Positions 7,109 to 16,259 of a stretch of DNA of 64,000 bases are shown piece after piece. How positions within the stretch are numbered: position 1 is the stretch's first letter; every line of letters begins with the position of its first letter. The stretch lies in NCBI GenBank assembly GCA_904419955.1, contig CAJFTO010000006.1, forward strand, positions 1 to 64,000, in the 5' to 3' direction. Made by a program: the position numbers and the translations under genes. The DNA comes from Candidatus Roslinia caecavium (GTDB lineage Bacteria > Bacillota > Clostridia > Monoglobales > Monoglobaceae). The notes beneath the pieces were generated by a model. That model made no database searches. It saw nothing but the letters and a program-made list of their open reading frames with translations, and was not told where the DNA came from.

Positions 7109-9418
7109 ATGAACGAGTTGTTAGAAGGTAGACTTAAGGTGGTGTCGGAGCGCATAAAGACGCTGCGCGAGATAGTAGGGCTGTCCGAGGAGGAGATGGC
7201 GAATAATACGTCCGTCACGTTGGATGAATATAAGGCGATCGAGAGCGGAAAGAAGGATTTTAGCTTTTCGTTTATATATTTATGCGCGCATAGCTTAGGC
7301 GTAGACGTTACGGATATACTCGAAGGCTCGAGCCCTACGCTGTCCGCTTACGAACTTACGCGAAGCGGCGAGGGTACCAAGATGGTAAGGCGAAAGGAGT
7401 TCATATATAACAGCCTTGCGTCCAGGTTCAAAAACAGAACCGCGGAGCCGTTTTTGGTAACCGCGCCCTATTCCGAGGATGAGCAGAACGCAGAGATAAA
7501 GATGGCGCGCCACAGAGGTCAGGAACTCGATATAGTGCTGAGCGGTCAGCTCAAGGTACAGATAGGCGAAAACGTCGAGGTCTTAAACGCGGGCGATTCT
7601 ATATACTACGACAGTCTCACCCCGCACGGTATGATCGCCGTGGGCGGCGAGGCCTGTAAGTTTTACGCTATAGTTCTGCCCCCGCCGGGTAAGAAAGCGG
7701 ATTATTCGGGCGACGTACAGCCGGAGAAGGTTGAGACGAGCAAGCTGCGCGACGACGAAAAGGGAAGAGTGTACGAGCAGTTTGTGAAAACCGAAACGGA
7801 CGAGAACGGAGTATTAAAGAGTATAGAATTTTTAAACGATAATAAATTTAACTTTGCGTTCGATATTGTGGACAAGATCGCGGAGAAGGAGCCGGACAAG
7901 CTCGCTATGCTGCATCTTTCGCATAACAAGGACGAGCGCAGATTCACGTTCGGGGATATGAAGAGATATTCCGCAAAGACCGCGAACTATTTCAAGTCTA
8001 TCGGTATAAAAAAGGGCGACAAGGTCATGCTGGTTCTCAAGCGTCACTACCAGTTCTGGTTCTCGATGCTCGCGCTTCATAAGATAGGCGCGATCGCGAT
8101 CCCGGCGACCGACCTATTGGTCGAACACGATTTTGATTATAGATTTAAATCGGCGGGGGTTTCGGCAATAGTATGCACCGCCGACGGCGACGCGGCGCAT
8201 CAGGCCGAGCTGGGCGCGGGTAACTGCGACTTCGATATAAAGAAGATCATGGTCGGAGGCGAGCGAGAGGGCTGGCTCGATTTTGATAAGGGGATAGAGG
8301 AATGCAGCGACGAGTTCCCGAGACCTTCGGGCGACGAGACCGCCTGCGGAGACGAGCCGATGGTGATGTTCTTCACGTCCGGAACGACGGGCTATCCCAA
8401 AATAGCTATGCATAATCATAAATACCCGCTCGGACATTTTATAACCGCAAAATACTGGCATAACGTTAACCCGAACGGCCTGCATCTGACGATCTCGGAT
8501 ACAGGCTGGGCGAAGGCGCTCTGGGGCAAGCTGTACGGACAGTGGATGTGCGAAGCGCCGCTGTTTACGTATGACTTCGATAAATTCAAAGCCGACGATA
8601 TATTGCCGCTGTTCGCTAAGTATCATATAACTACCTTCTGCGCGCCGCCGACGATGTACAGGTTCTTTATAAAAGAGGATCTTGGCAAATACGACCTCAG
8701 CTCGCTCGAATACTGCACGGTCGCGGGCGAGGCGCTGAATCCGGAGGTGTTCCAGCAGTTCTATAAGCACACCGGCTGTAAATTGATGGAGGGCTTCGGT
8801 CAGACGGAGACCACGGTCATTGTAGCGAATCTGGTCGGAACAAATCCCAAGCCGGGATCTATGGGAAGACCGAGCCCGTTGTACGACGTCGATATAATCA
8901 TGCCGGACGGACAGAAGGCTAAGCCAGGCGAAGTAGGCGAGATAGTCATACGCACCGATAAGAAAGTACCGTGCGGATTGTTCGCCGGATACTATAACAA
9001 CGAGGCGCTTACAAAAGAGGCTTGGCACGACGGCGTATATCATACCGGCGATACTGCGTGGTACGACGAGGACGGATATTTCTGGTACGTGGGCAGGACC
9101 GACGACGTTATCAAATCTTCGGGCTACAGGATCGGCCCGTTCGAGATAGAGAGCGTTATCATGGAGCTTCCGTATGTGCTCGAATGCGCTATAACGCCGG
9201 CGCCGGATCCGATCAGAGGTCAGGTCGTAAAGGCTACGATCGTGCTTGTTAAAGACACCGAGAAATCCGACGATCTGAAGAAGGAGATCCAGAACTACGT
9301 CAAGACCCACACGGCGCCCTATAAATACCCGAGAATAGTCGAGTTCGTCGACGAACTTCCCAAGACTATCAGCGGTAAGATAAGAAGAGTTGAAATAAGA
9401 GAACAAGATAATAAATAG
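7109..9418 (+). CDS. XRE-cupin regulator fused to acyl-CoA synthetase
   Basis: Three parts lie in one 769-residue chain. Residues about 10-70 are an XRE-type helix-turn-helix (LREIVGLSEEEMA to LGVDVTDIL). Residues about 125-195 are a cupin barrel (HRGQELDIVLSGQ, GDSIYYDSLTPHG), the usual arrangement of XRE-cupin regulators. Residues about 230-769 are an AMP-binding ligase with TSGTTGYPK near 421, EGFGQTE near 557, the YHTGD motif, and the A10-type lysine in SGKIRR close to the C-terminus. The ligase resembles medium-chain acyl-CoA synthetases, which activate a carboxylic acid to acyl-AMP and then acyl-CoA. The ATG at 7103 lies one base after GGAG, whereas the ATG at 7109 is seven bases away, so 7109 is chosen. 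The gene is alone between its own promoter and terminator. Substrate and DNA target are unknown. Confidence 0.85.
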   Translation: MNELLEGRLKVVSERIKTLREIVGLSEEEMANNTSVTLDEYKAIESGKKDFSFSFIYLCAHSLGVDVTDILEGSSPTLSAYELTRSGEGTKMVRRKEFIYNSLASRFKNRTAEPFLVTAPYSEDEQNAEIKMARHRGQELDIVLSGQLKVQIGENVEVLNAGDSIYYDSLTPHGMIAVGGEACKFYAIVLPPPGKKADYSGDVQPEKVETSKLRDDEKGRVYEQFVKTETDENGVLKSIEFLNDNKFNFAFDIVDKIAEKEPDKLAMLHLSHNKDERRFTFGDMKRYSAKTANYFKSIGIKKGDKVMLVLKRHYQFWFSMLALHKIGAIAIPATDLLVEHDFDYRFKSAGVSAIVCTADGDAAHQAELGAGNCDFDIKKIMVGGEREGWLDFDKGIEECSDEFPRPSGDETACGDEPMVMFFTSGTTGYPKIAMHNHKYPLGHFITAKYWHNVNPNGLHLTISDTGWAKALWGKLYGQWMCEAPLFTYDFDKFKADDILPLFAKYHITTFCAPPTMYRFFIKEDLGKYDLSSLEYCTVAGEALNPEVFQQFYKHTGCKLMEGFGQTETTVIVANLVGTNPKPGSMGRPSPLYDVDIIMPDGQKAKPGEVGEIVIRTDKKVPCGLFAGYYNNEALTKEAWHDGVYHTGDTAWYDEDGYFWYVGRTDDVIKSSGYRIGPFEIESVIMELPYVLECAITPAPDPIRGQVVKATIVLVKDTEKSDDLKKEIQNYVKTHTAPYKYPRIVEFVDELPKTISGKIRRVEIREQDNK

Positions 9419-9430
9419 GATAATACATAC

Positions 9431-9466
9431 TCCCGCCTTTGCTTTGTCAGGGCGGGATTATTTATA
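9431..9466 (+). terminator. Terminator of the XRE-cupin-ligase gene
   Basis: TCCCGCC (9431-9437) pairs perfectly with GGCGGGA (9451-9457), followed by an AT-rich, T-containing tail. Confidence 0.7.
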
Positions 9467-9519
9467 ATGGTTCTATTTTCATAGGATATAAATGTTTACA
9501 GAAACGTAACATTATACTC

Positions 9520-9550
9520 TTGACTTATAGTAAACTTTAAGTGTTATAAT
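9520..9550 (+). promoter_or_regulatory. Probable promoter of the MoxR operon
   Basis: TTGACT (9520-9525) and TATAAT (9545-9550) are spaced by 19 bases, or 18 if the -10 is read as TTATAA. Transcription would start near 9557. Confidence 0.5.
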
Positions 9551-9607
9551 TTAAGAAAGCGTTGTTAATATTACTTATTTTATCGCGCTGTATAAAGATA
9601 TTTTTTG

Positions 9608-9739
9608 TTGATAACAGCTAAAGTTAAGGAGCTTATAGAGCGGTATTACGACGCAATAGAGCGGAGGGAGCTATACCAAGGCAATTTAAATATACAAGCA
9701 TTTAAGAGAAAGGAGGCATTACAGTGGACGCGCATGTAG
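9608..9739 (+). CDS. Possible 43-codon upstream ORF before moxR
   Basis: An open frame starting with TTG encodes 43 residues (MITAKVKELIERYYDAIE and onward), a plausible amphipathic helix rich in Lys, Glu and Arg. It contains the SD of the MoxR gene and overlaps the MoxR start by 16 bases, so it could couple translation. No SD precedes its own TTG, which argues against it. Not recognised as any family. Confidence 0.25.
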   Translation: MITAKVKELIERYYDAIERRELYQGNLNIQAFKRKEALQWTRM

Positions 9740-10677
9740 AAAAAGCCCGCGAAGCGGTAGAGCAGGTGAATAAGATAATCATAGGCAAAGAAGAGATCGT
9801 AAAGGAAATAATGCTGGCGTTTTTGGCCAACGGGCATATACTGCTCGAGGACATACCGGGCGTGGGCAAGACGACCTTGGCGCTCGCGTTTTCAAAAACG
9901 CTCGGCCTGGATTGCAAAAGGGTGCAGTTCACGCCCGACGTTATGCCGTCCGATCTGACCGGATTTTCTGTGTACAGGAAGGACGAGGAAAAGTTCGTCT
10001 ACCAGCCGGGCAGCGTTTTTTGTAATCTATTGCTGGCGGACGAGATAAACCGCACCTCTCCGAAAACGCAGTCGGCGCTCCTCGAGGTAATGGAGGAGAG
10101 AAAGGTGTCGGTAGAGGGTACGACAAGGGACGTTCCGAAGCCGTTTTTGGTAATAGCCACTCAGAACCCGTACGGCGCCGCCGGGACCCAGTATCTGCCC
10201 GAGGCTCAGCTCGACAGGTTTATGTCGTCCATGTCGCTCGGCTATCCGGACTACGAGAGCGAGCTTAAGATGGCGATGTCGATAGACGAGCGCAGCAGGC
10301 TGGATACTATAGAGACGATAGTCGATAAGAACGCGCTCATTGAAATGCAGAGCGAGATCCACGGCGTATATATCAAAGAGAGCGTATACAGATACATATT
10401 GGATCTGATAAGCGCCACCAGAGAGTACAGATATTTCGAGAGGGGCGTCAGCCCGAGGGCGACGATAGCGCTCGTTAAACTGGCGAAGGCCGCGGCGTGG
10501 TACGAGGGCAGAGATTTCGCGACTCCCAACGACGTAATGGAGAGATTTCCTTACGTGGTCTCGCACAGGCTTTCTATGAACATGAACGCGAGGATGGATG
10601 GCGTGTCGAAAGAGCAGGCTATCTACGATATAATACAGAGCGTGGGAAAACCTCCGATGGGGGATAACGGGCGATGA
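9724..10677 (+). CDS. MoxR-family AAA+ ATPase
   Basis: MoxR ATPases are chaperone-like AAA+ proteins that help assemble or activate partners encoded next to them, often DUF58/von Willebrand-type proteins. The 317-residue protein has Walker A GVGKTT (about residues 45-50), Walker B LLLADEIN (about 101-108), sensor 1 ATQNP, and the MoxR arginine block QLDRFM. Translation starts at GTG 9724, with the SD AGGAGG seven bases upstream. The stop codon overlaps the start of the DUF58 gene by four bases, so they are translationally coupled. MoxR, DUF58 and transglutaminase in this order is a widespread set with unknown exact function, often linked to the cell envelope. Confidence 0.92.
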   Translation: MDAHVEKAREAVEQVNKIIIGKEEIVKEIMLAFLANGHILLEDIPGVGKTTLALAFSKTLGLDCKRVQFTPDVMPSDLTGFSVYRKDEEKFVYQPGSVFCNLLLADEINRTSPKTQSALLEVMEERKVSVEGTTRDVPKPFLVIATQNPYGAAGTQYLPEAQLDRFMSSMSLGYPDYESELKMAMSIDERSRLDTIETIVDKNALIEMQSEIHGVYIKESVYRYILDLISATREYRYFERGVSPRATIALVKLAKAAAWYEGRDFATPNDVMERFPYVVSHRLSMNMNARMDGVSKEQAIYDIIQSVGKPPMGDNGR

Positions 10678-11768
10678 GGAAGGCTGTGTTCTTAGTTATC
10701 GCCGCGCTCACCTACTATGTTGCGAGTATGTATCAGTCTATGCCGCTGATGATATTATTTTTGATCGAGGCGGCGCTGTTTATAGGTATGTTTATACTGT
10801 CCAGACACTTTAAGCGAAGACTTAAACTCGCTTTCAAAAAGAACGGCGGTTCGATGATAAAAAACGAGGAACAGCCTTGCCGTTTGACCGCGGTAAACGG
10901 CGGAGCGCTTCCGATCGGCAGGTTTGGGGCGCGCTTTACATACGGGTATGGAAGTTCGGTAAAAACCGGCAAAGTAATATACGGCGCCATAGACGGAAAA
11001 AGCGAGAGCGAATTGAAATTTACCGTTAAGGCTCCGTATTGCGGTATAGTCTCAATAGGAATAGACCGCGTATACGTAAGCGATTATCTGTCGTTGTTTA
11101 CGGCTAAGAAGAAAGACGATGACGGCTTAAGACTCGATATGGCGGTTTTCCCGCGGAGCAAGGCGATAGCGGTCGAACTGCCGTCCTACGCGTACGACGC
11201 CGACGGTTTTGAGTGGACGCGTTCTCTTTCGAGCGCCGACAGCGACAGCCGCGAGGTCAGACAGCTCAGGGAATACCGGACCGGGGATTCGGCAAGGTAC
11301 GTGCACTGGAACCAGAGCGCGAAGACGGATAAGCTTTGGATCAAGGAGTTTGAAAAGGAGTCCGAACGTTCGATAGATCTGTTATTGGAGTTTAAGCCTT
11401 CGGGCGAGGAGGAGCAACCGACCGTCGAGACGCTCGACGCCTTTTACGAGGTTCTGTCCGCGCTGGTTCTGGGACTGCTGAGAAGCGTGTCAGAGGTAAA
11501 GACGCATTGGTACGACTATGAAAAAAACGGATTCGAGTCGGCGGAGATAACAGGGGTAAAGGAATGTGAAAATATGCTGTTTAGACTGTATAAACTAAAC
11601 GCGAAAGAGTCCGGACCCGACGAGGAAAGCGGCGAATTTTTCGGCGCGGAAAGGGATTTTTTAAGATTAAATACGGACTTAGAGCTCTATTATAACAATA
11701 ATTTGATATATAGTTTTGACAGAGATAGGCTGTTTGACGAAATGGAAGAACTGAGGTTAACCATATAG
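10674..11768 (+). CDS. DUF58 protein, MoxR partner
   Basis: The 364-residue protein has two adjacent N-terminal membrane segments (about residues 4-20 and 22-40), an exposed region, and the DUF58 core with REYRTGDSARYVHWN and KTDKLWIKEFE (about residues 198-225). This is a typical DUF58 layout, in which the core joins a von Willebrand A-like fold. It overlaps moxR by four bases and precedes the transglutaminase protein, which supports joint action at the membrane. DUF58 proteins have no assigned reaction. No promoter is seen before it. Confidence 0.88.
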   Translation: MRKAVFLVIAALTYYVASMYQSMPLMILFLIEAALFIGMFILSRHFKRRLKLAFKKNGGSMIKNEEQPCRLTAVNGGALPIGRFGARFTYGYGSSVKTGKVIYGAIDGKSESELKFTVKAPYCGIVSIGIDRVYVSDYLSLFTAKKKDDDGLRLDMAVFPRSKAIAVELPSYAYDADGFEWTRSLSSADSDSREVRQLREYRTGDSARYVHWNQSAKTDKLWIKEFEKESERSIDLLLEFKPSGEEEQPTVETLDAFYEVLSALVLGLLRSVSEVKTHWYDYEKNGFESAEITGVKECENMLFRLYKLNAKESGPDEESGEFFGAERDFLRLNTDLELYYNNNLIYSFDRDRLFDEMEELRLTI

Positions 11769-11822
11769 AGATCAAAGTCCGAGACGATTTTATTATATTG
11801 ATACTGAAAGGAGGCGCGGGCG

Positions 11823-14114
11823 ATTGGAAATATAAAAATTTCAGTAGCTGAGAAACCAAAGACCCAAGACGGCGAGCGCTCTGTATTTATGTTGTTGTTT
11901 TTGCTGTCCGGCGTATACGGCGTTATTATGCTGATAAGCGGATTTAGAGGGACCGAGATAAACGGCTGGCTGGTCTATCCCGTCGCCGCGGCTTTTTGCG
12001 GCGCGATATGGTATATATATTCATATAAGCGAAGCATATTTTACAGAACGGTAATAATAACGTTCTTGGTATGCGTCTTGGTAGGAGCGGCGGGATATGA
12101 CGCGACGTATCCTCAGCTGACGGCGCTGACAGACGGTTTCAGAGGGATAGAGAGCGAAGAAACCGTTTCGATCACATATTTGGTAATAGTACTGCTGCCG
12201 TTTCTGGTTTTTATTATCTTTTTCCTTGAAGCGGTTATTAAAAACCATTTTGCGCTGTATCTGCTGACTACCGGTCTGCTCCTGTCGGGACCGCTGTTGG
12301 GCGTCGAATCCGAAACCGGAGCCGTGATATTCTTAGCGGCGTTTCAGACGGCGTTTTTGGCGTACCGGGCTACGGGGGCTAAATTCAGAAGAAAATCGTT
12401 TCATATAGACGGACGTTCCCGTCTTGCGGTGAAGTGCGGAGTTATTACCATAATAATATCGGCGATAGTTCTTGCTATAGCCGCTCCGATCGTATATTTT
12501 AACGCGGATAGTATGTATGGTTTTTTATATAACATAGAGGGGCAAGTGTATAGAATAGTCGGCAATGCGACGAATTCGCCCGACGACTTTGTCCAGGGCG
12601 CCCGCGTGAGCCAGTTCAACAACTATCAGACAGGAAACGAACAGCTTGTTGTAAACCTTACAAGGCAGCCTAACGAGCCGCTGTATTTGCGCGGGTTTGC
12701 CGGAGGAGATTACTTGGGAAACAGGTGGTCGCCCGCAAACGACGACGACGCGCTTGACGAGATCGAGGCTAAAACCAGGAATAACTGGGGTATGATAGGT
12801 ATAGACAATATGTATGCGAGAATGTATTTTGTTATGAACAACAGCATGCAGAAGGAATACAGACAGACTCCGAGAGATATTTTTATAAGATACAGTAATA
12901 TCGATAATAAGAATTATTATATCCCGTATTACAGCCAATATGAAAACGCCAGAGTATACGGCGGATATAGGTATCAGTACTTTGAACAAGGCGAGATGAA
13001 TATTGACTGGAACAACGTATCGAACGGTTTTACTCAGAGAAGGGACAGATATTATGAACTTCAGGAGCTGTATAAGGCAGAAGCCGAGAAGCTGTACACA
13101 AGCGTTCCCGAGGAGCGGCTGCCTCGTCTTGTAAAACTTTGCGAGGAGAATCCGCTCAATAATCTCGAGGACATAACGGCGTTTATTTTATATACGCTAA
13201 ACAGCAACGCCGTATATTCCCAGACTCCGGGATGGTCGGCGTTAAACGGCGACGTGGTGGAGGACTTCCTGTTCGAAAGAAAGAGCGGTTACTGCGTTCA
13301 TTTCGCGTCGGCCGCGACCTTGATGTACAGGCTTTACGGGATCCCGGCGAGATATGCGACGGGGTATATGATAGAGCCGTCCGAATTTGAGAGGCAGGAA
13401 TACAGGATATACAGCGCGAGCGTGACTGACGAATACGCTCACGCCTGGACGGAGATATTTATAGATAATTACGGCTGGACGCCTATCGAAGTAACGCCGT
13501 CGTCCGGCGAGCAAGAGAACGATATCTATCCCGGACTCAGTAACTTCGATATAAACAGTCTGGTCGCAGAACACGGCTGGAACGTAAATGTATCCGGAAT
13601 TACGGGAGAAGGAGAGCAAGCTCAGGACGAGGAGACCGCGCCGGAGACGGCGGCGTCTGAAGAAACTGAAACGGACGGCGAATATACCCGGACGGATATC
13701 GACGCCCCGGATAATGCGGACGCGGTAATATTCATTATCTGCATCTGCGCGTTGGCCGTATTGGGTTCGGTTTTGCTTGTCAGATTCCGAAAAAACAGAA
13801 AACGCGATACGGCTCCGTGCCGCGCAGTATTTTCACAGCTTACAGAGCTTTTGCACTTTTCGGGATATATGCTCGAATATGACGGATCCGAGCGCGAATT
13901 TGCCAAAGAACTTTCAAATTCTGTCGCAGCGGTATCGTACGAGGAAGCGGAAAAAGCGGTCGGCGTCGTAAATAAGGCGGCGTTCGGCAAGGTTCCGCCG
14001 ACTCAGGCCGAAAACGAATTTGTAGATACGGTTTATAAGAAAATTTTAGACTTTATCTATGCAAATTCTAAATGGTACGGAAAGCTTTATATCAAGATAT
14101 TTTTTGAAAAATAA
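11823..14114 (+). CDS. Multi-pass transglutaminase-like membrane protein
   Basis: TgpA-like layout: about six N-terminal membrane segments (residues about 23-240), an extracellular region, a transglutaminase core and a last membrane segment (about residues 637-655) before a cytoplasmic tail. In the core, Cys sits in KSGYCVHFASA (near residue 491) and His in YAHAWTE (near 540). The third catalytic position reads Glu in GWTPIEVTP, where many homologues have Asp. The first canonical start is ATG 11889, but it has no SD. The frame is open back to 11808, and an AAAGGAGG SD lies eight bases before an in-frame ATT at 11823, which adds 22 polar residues before the first membrane helix. I therefore place the start there as a rare ATT codon. 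Last gene of the MoxR operon. Confidence 0.8.
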   Translation: MGNIKISVAEKPKTQDGERSVFMLLFLLSGVYGVIMLISGFRGTEINGWLVYPVAAAFCGAIWYIYSYKRSIFYRTVIITFLVCVLVGAAGYDATYPQLTALTDGFRGIESEETVSITYLVIVLLPFLVFIIFFLEAVIKNHFALYLLTTGLLLSGPLLGVESETGAVIFLAAFQTAFLAYRATGAKFRRKSFHIDGRSRLAVKCGVITIIISAIVLAIAAPIVYFNADSMYGFLYNIEGQVYRIVGNATNSPDDFVQGARVSQFNNYQTGNEQLVVNLTRQPNEPLYLRGFAGGDYLGNRWSPANDDDALDEIEAKTRNNWGMIGIDNMYARMYFVMNNSMQKEYRQTPRDIFIRYSNIDNKNYYIPYYSQYENARVYGGYRYQYFEQGEMNIDWNNVSNGFTQRRDRYYELQELYKAEAEKLYTSVPEERLPRLVKLCEENPLNNLEDITAFILYTLNSNAVYSQTPGWSALNGDVVEDFLFERKSGYCVHFASAATLMYRLYGIPARYATGYMIEPSEFERQEYRIYSASVTDEYAHAWTEIFIDNYGWTPIEVTPSSGEQENDIYPGLSNFDINSLVAEHGWNVNVSGITGEGEQAQDEETAPETAASEETETDGEYTRTDIDAPDNADAVIFIICICALAVLGSVLLVRFRKNRKRDTAPCRAVFSQLTELLHFSGYMLEYDGSEREFAKELSNSVAAVSYEEAEKAVGVVNKAAFGKVPPTQAENEFVDTVYKKILDFIYANSKWYGKLYIKIFFEK

Positions 14115-14139
14115 CGGTTTAAATTTTATTCGCAGTATT

Positions 14140-14170
14140 AGACGGTGAGCTACGCGCCCGCCGTCTTTTT
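14140..14170 (+). terminator. Terminator of the MoxR operon
   Basis: AGACGGTGAGC (from 14140) pairs with GCCCGCCGTCT (ending 14166) with minor mismatches, followed by TTTT. Confidence 0.75.
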
Positions 14171-14332
14171 ATGTGCGTCAGATTCGGTTTTAAAGTATAA
14201 GTCCCGGCGCTTAAAATAATTTATGCGTTTAAGGTATATGTGTATAATGCATAAATTTCAAGATTAATATTATGCAAATGCACGAAAATGAAATATTATG
14301 AATTAAAATGAAAGAAATCTATAAAAATGCGC

Positions 14333-14361
14333 TTGACAATGACTAGATTTGCGCGTATTAT
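14333..14361 (+). promoter_or_regulatory. Sigma-A promoter of the fructose operon
   Basis: TTGACA (14333-14338), 17-base spacer, TATTAT (14356-14361). The leader to the first gene is about 155 nucleotides and contains candidate operators. The stretch from 14171 to 14332 is AT-rich with nothing recognisable. Confidence 0.7.
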
Positions 14362-14431
14362 ATAAGTAAATCAAAGAGATAAATTTTTTAGACGCACATA
14401 TAACGTAAAGATGGGGATAACAATAATATAC

Positions 14432-14504
14432 GATCATAAACAATCATAACCGATCGCTGATCGGGCCGAAGAATTTGAGAATGGATAAATTGAATTTAAT
14501 TCAA
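14432..14504 (+). promoter_or_regulatory. Candidate FruR operators: phased repeats and a palindrome
   Basis: ATCATAA occurs at 14433-14439 and again at 14443-14449, exactly ten bases apart, with a third partial copy (GATCGCTGAT) in the next ten bases. Downstream, TTGAATT/AATTCAA (14490-14496 with 14498-14504) is a perfect palindrome next to the SD. DeoR-family repressors often bind direct repeats of about one helical turn. Assignment to the FruR encoded just downstream is inference. Confidence 0.4.
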
Positions 14505-14521
14505 TTAAGGCGGTGAAAAAT

Positions 14522-15274
14522 ATGATTACAGAGGAGAGGCATAAAAAGATACTTGAGCTTATAAAAATACAGAATACCGTTGGCGTACACGAACTTACGG
14601 ACGCTTTGAACGTTTCCGAATCTACGGTGAGAAGGGATCTCATCGCGCTTTCTAAGATGGGAAAGCTAAAAAAGGTCCACGGCGGGGCGACCGCGCTGAC
14701 CGAAGAGGGCAACATATTCGAGCCGGATTTTAACACTAAATCGCTGCTGCATATCGAGGAAAAGCGGACGATCGGCAAATACGCGGCGCAGTTTATACAG
14801 GATTCGGATTTCGTGTTTATCGACGCGGGCACTACGACCGCCGCGATGATAGATTTTATCCCAGAGCGGACTCAGGCGACGTTTGTGACGAACGGTATCG
14901 CTCACGCTAAAAAGTTATTGCAGATGGGGTTTAAGGCGTATATCGTGGGCGGTCGTATCAAGCTGACTACCGAGGCGGTCGTCGGCGCCGAATGTATAAA
15001 TAACATGAGGAAGTATAACTTTACCAAGGCGTTTATCGGAACGAACGGGATCGATCTCAGTTTTGGTTTTACGACGCCGGACGTCGAAGAGGCGCTGGTC
15101 AAAGCGGAGGCGGTCGGAAGAGCCTTCGTGACTTATATTTTATCCGACGGCAGTAAGTTTGAAAAAACATCGGCCGTCACTTTTGCCGAACTGAATCAAT
15201 GCTGTATCATAACCGACAGAGCGCCAAGCGGCGAGTTTAAAGAGAAAACTGTTATAAAGGAGGTCATGCTATGA
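14522..15274 (+). CDS. fruR: DeoR-family repressor of fructose genes
   Basis: The 250-residue protein has an N-terminal winged helix-turn-helix (ERHKKILELI to LNVSESTVRRDL, the DeoR signature, about residues 4-40) and a C-terminal sugar-phosphate sensor domain with DAGTTT near residue 101 and VTNGI near 122. Such regulators usually release DNA when a sugar phosphate, here probably fructose 1-phosphate, binds. GTG 14513 is part of the SD-like AAGGCGGTG, so ATG 14522 is the better start. The stop overlaps the start of fruK by four bases, and fruA follows, which supports the FruR assignment. Confidence 0.9.
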   Translation: MITEERHKKILELIKIQNTVGVHELTDALNVSESTVRRDLIALSKMGKLKKVHGGATALTEEGNIFEPDFNTKSLLHIEEKRTIGKYAAQFIQDSDFVFIDAGTTTAAMIDFIPERTQATFVTNGIAHAKKLLQMGFKAYIVGGRIKLTTEAVVGAECINNMRKYNFTKAFIGTNGIDLSFGFTTPDVEEALVKAEAVGRAFVTYILSDGSKFEKTSAVTFAELNQCCIITDRAPSGEFKEKTVIKEVML

Positions 15275-16173
15275 TTTATACTGTTACTTTTAATCCTGCG
15301 ATAGATTACGTAGTTCGCATGGATGAGATAATACCGGGAGCCGTGAACAGGACGCGCGGCGAGGAAGTGTTCTACGGAGGCAAGGGGATCAACGTCTCGG
15401 TAGTAATGAGAAATATGGGCGTTGAAAATACCGCGCTCGGGTTTATAGCCGGATTTACCGGCGACGCGATCGAGAAATATCTGACAAAGTTGGGTATAAA
15501 AACTGATTTTATAAAGTTGAACGCGGGTATAAGCAGAATTAACGTCAAGATAAAGGCGGGAGAAGAGACTGAGATAAACGGTCAGGGGCCGGAGATATCG
15601 GACGAAGCTATCGGGGCGCTGATGGATAAGATCGACGGATTAAGCGCCGGTGATACGTTGATTCTCGCGGGCAGCGTGCCGAAGAGTCTCCCGGACGACA
15701 TTTATGAGAGGATAATGAGCAGGCTTGACGGAAAAGGAGTTGAAATAGTCGTAGACGCTACGGGAAATCTTTTGGTAAACGTTCTAAAGTACCGCCCTTT
15801 CCTGATCAAACCCAACAATCATGAATTGAGCGAGATCTTCGGTATAGAGATAAAAACCGAGGACGAACTTATCAAATACGCGAGAAAGCTTCAGGATATG
15901 GGGGCGAAAAACGTATTGATCTCAAGAGCGGGCGACGGCGCGATACTCGTTCCGGAAAAGGGCGAGCCTTTAAAGAGCGGGGCGCCCAAAGGCAAGGTCG
16001 TAAATTCCGTCGGTTCCGGTGATTCGATGGTAGCGGGTTTTGTGATGGGATATATGAAGTCCGGCGACTACGGCGAAGCTTTAAAGCTCGGTACGGTTTG
16101 CGGCAGCGCGACCGCGTTCTCGCCCGGCTTGGCGGAAAAGGATCTGGTCGAGGAGCTGCTAAAAACGCTTTAA
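15271..16173 (+). CDS. fruK: 1-phosphofructokinase
   Basis: FruK phosphorylates fructose 1-phosphate to fructose 1,6-bisphosphate with ATP. The 300-residue PfkB-family protein has the N-terminal TFNPAIDYVV, the GGKGINVS motif (about residues 37-44), the middle block PNNHELSEIFG, and the C-terminal signature NSVGSGDSMVAGF with the catalytic Asp (near residue 251). It overlaps fruR by four bases and is followed by the fructose PTS, so the substrate is well supported by context rather than tagatose or other sugar phosphates. Confidence 0.95.
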   Translation: MIYTVTFNPAIDYVVRMDEIIPGAVNRTRGEEVFYGGKGINVSVVMRNMGVENTALGFIAGFTGDAIEKYLTKLGIKTDFIKLNAGISRINVKIKAGEETEINGQGPEISDEAIGALMDKIDGLSAGDTLILAGSVPKSLPDDIYERIMSRLDGKGVEIVVDATGNLLVNVLKYRPFLIKPNNHELSEIFGIEIKTEDELIKYARKLQDMGAKNVLISRAGDGAILVPEKGEPLKSGAPKGKVVNSVGSGDSMVAGFVMGYMKSGDYGEALKLGTVCGSATAFSPGLAEKDLVEELLKTL

Positions 16174-16259
16174 GCAAATATTTTGACTATAGCCGTGTTA
16201 AATCAATATGAGAATTATTTTAATTATTATAAAAATATATATGAAGGGAGAGTATTTCC

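Noticed and set aside
8114-9406. 430-codon minus-strand frame
   Set aside because: It lies entirely opposite the acyl-CoA synthetase gene, whose motifs are clear; codon bias creates long antisense frames.
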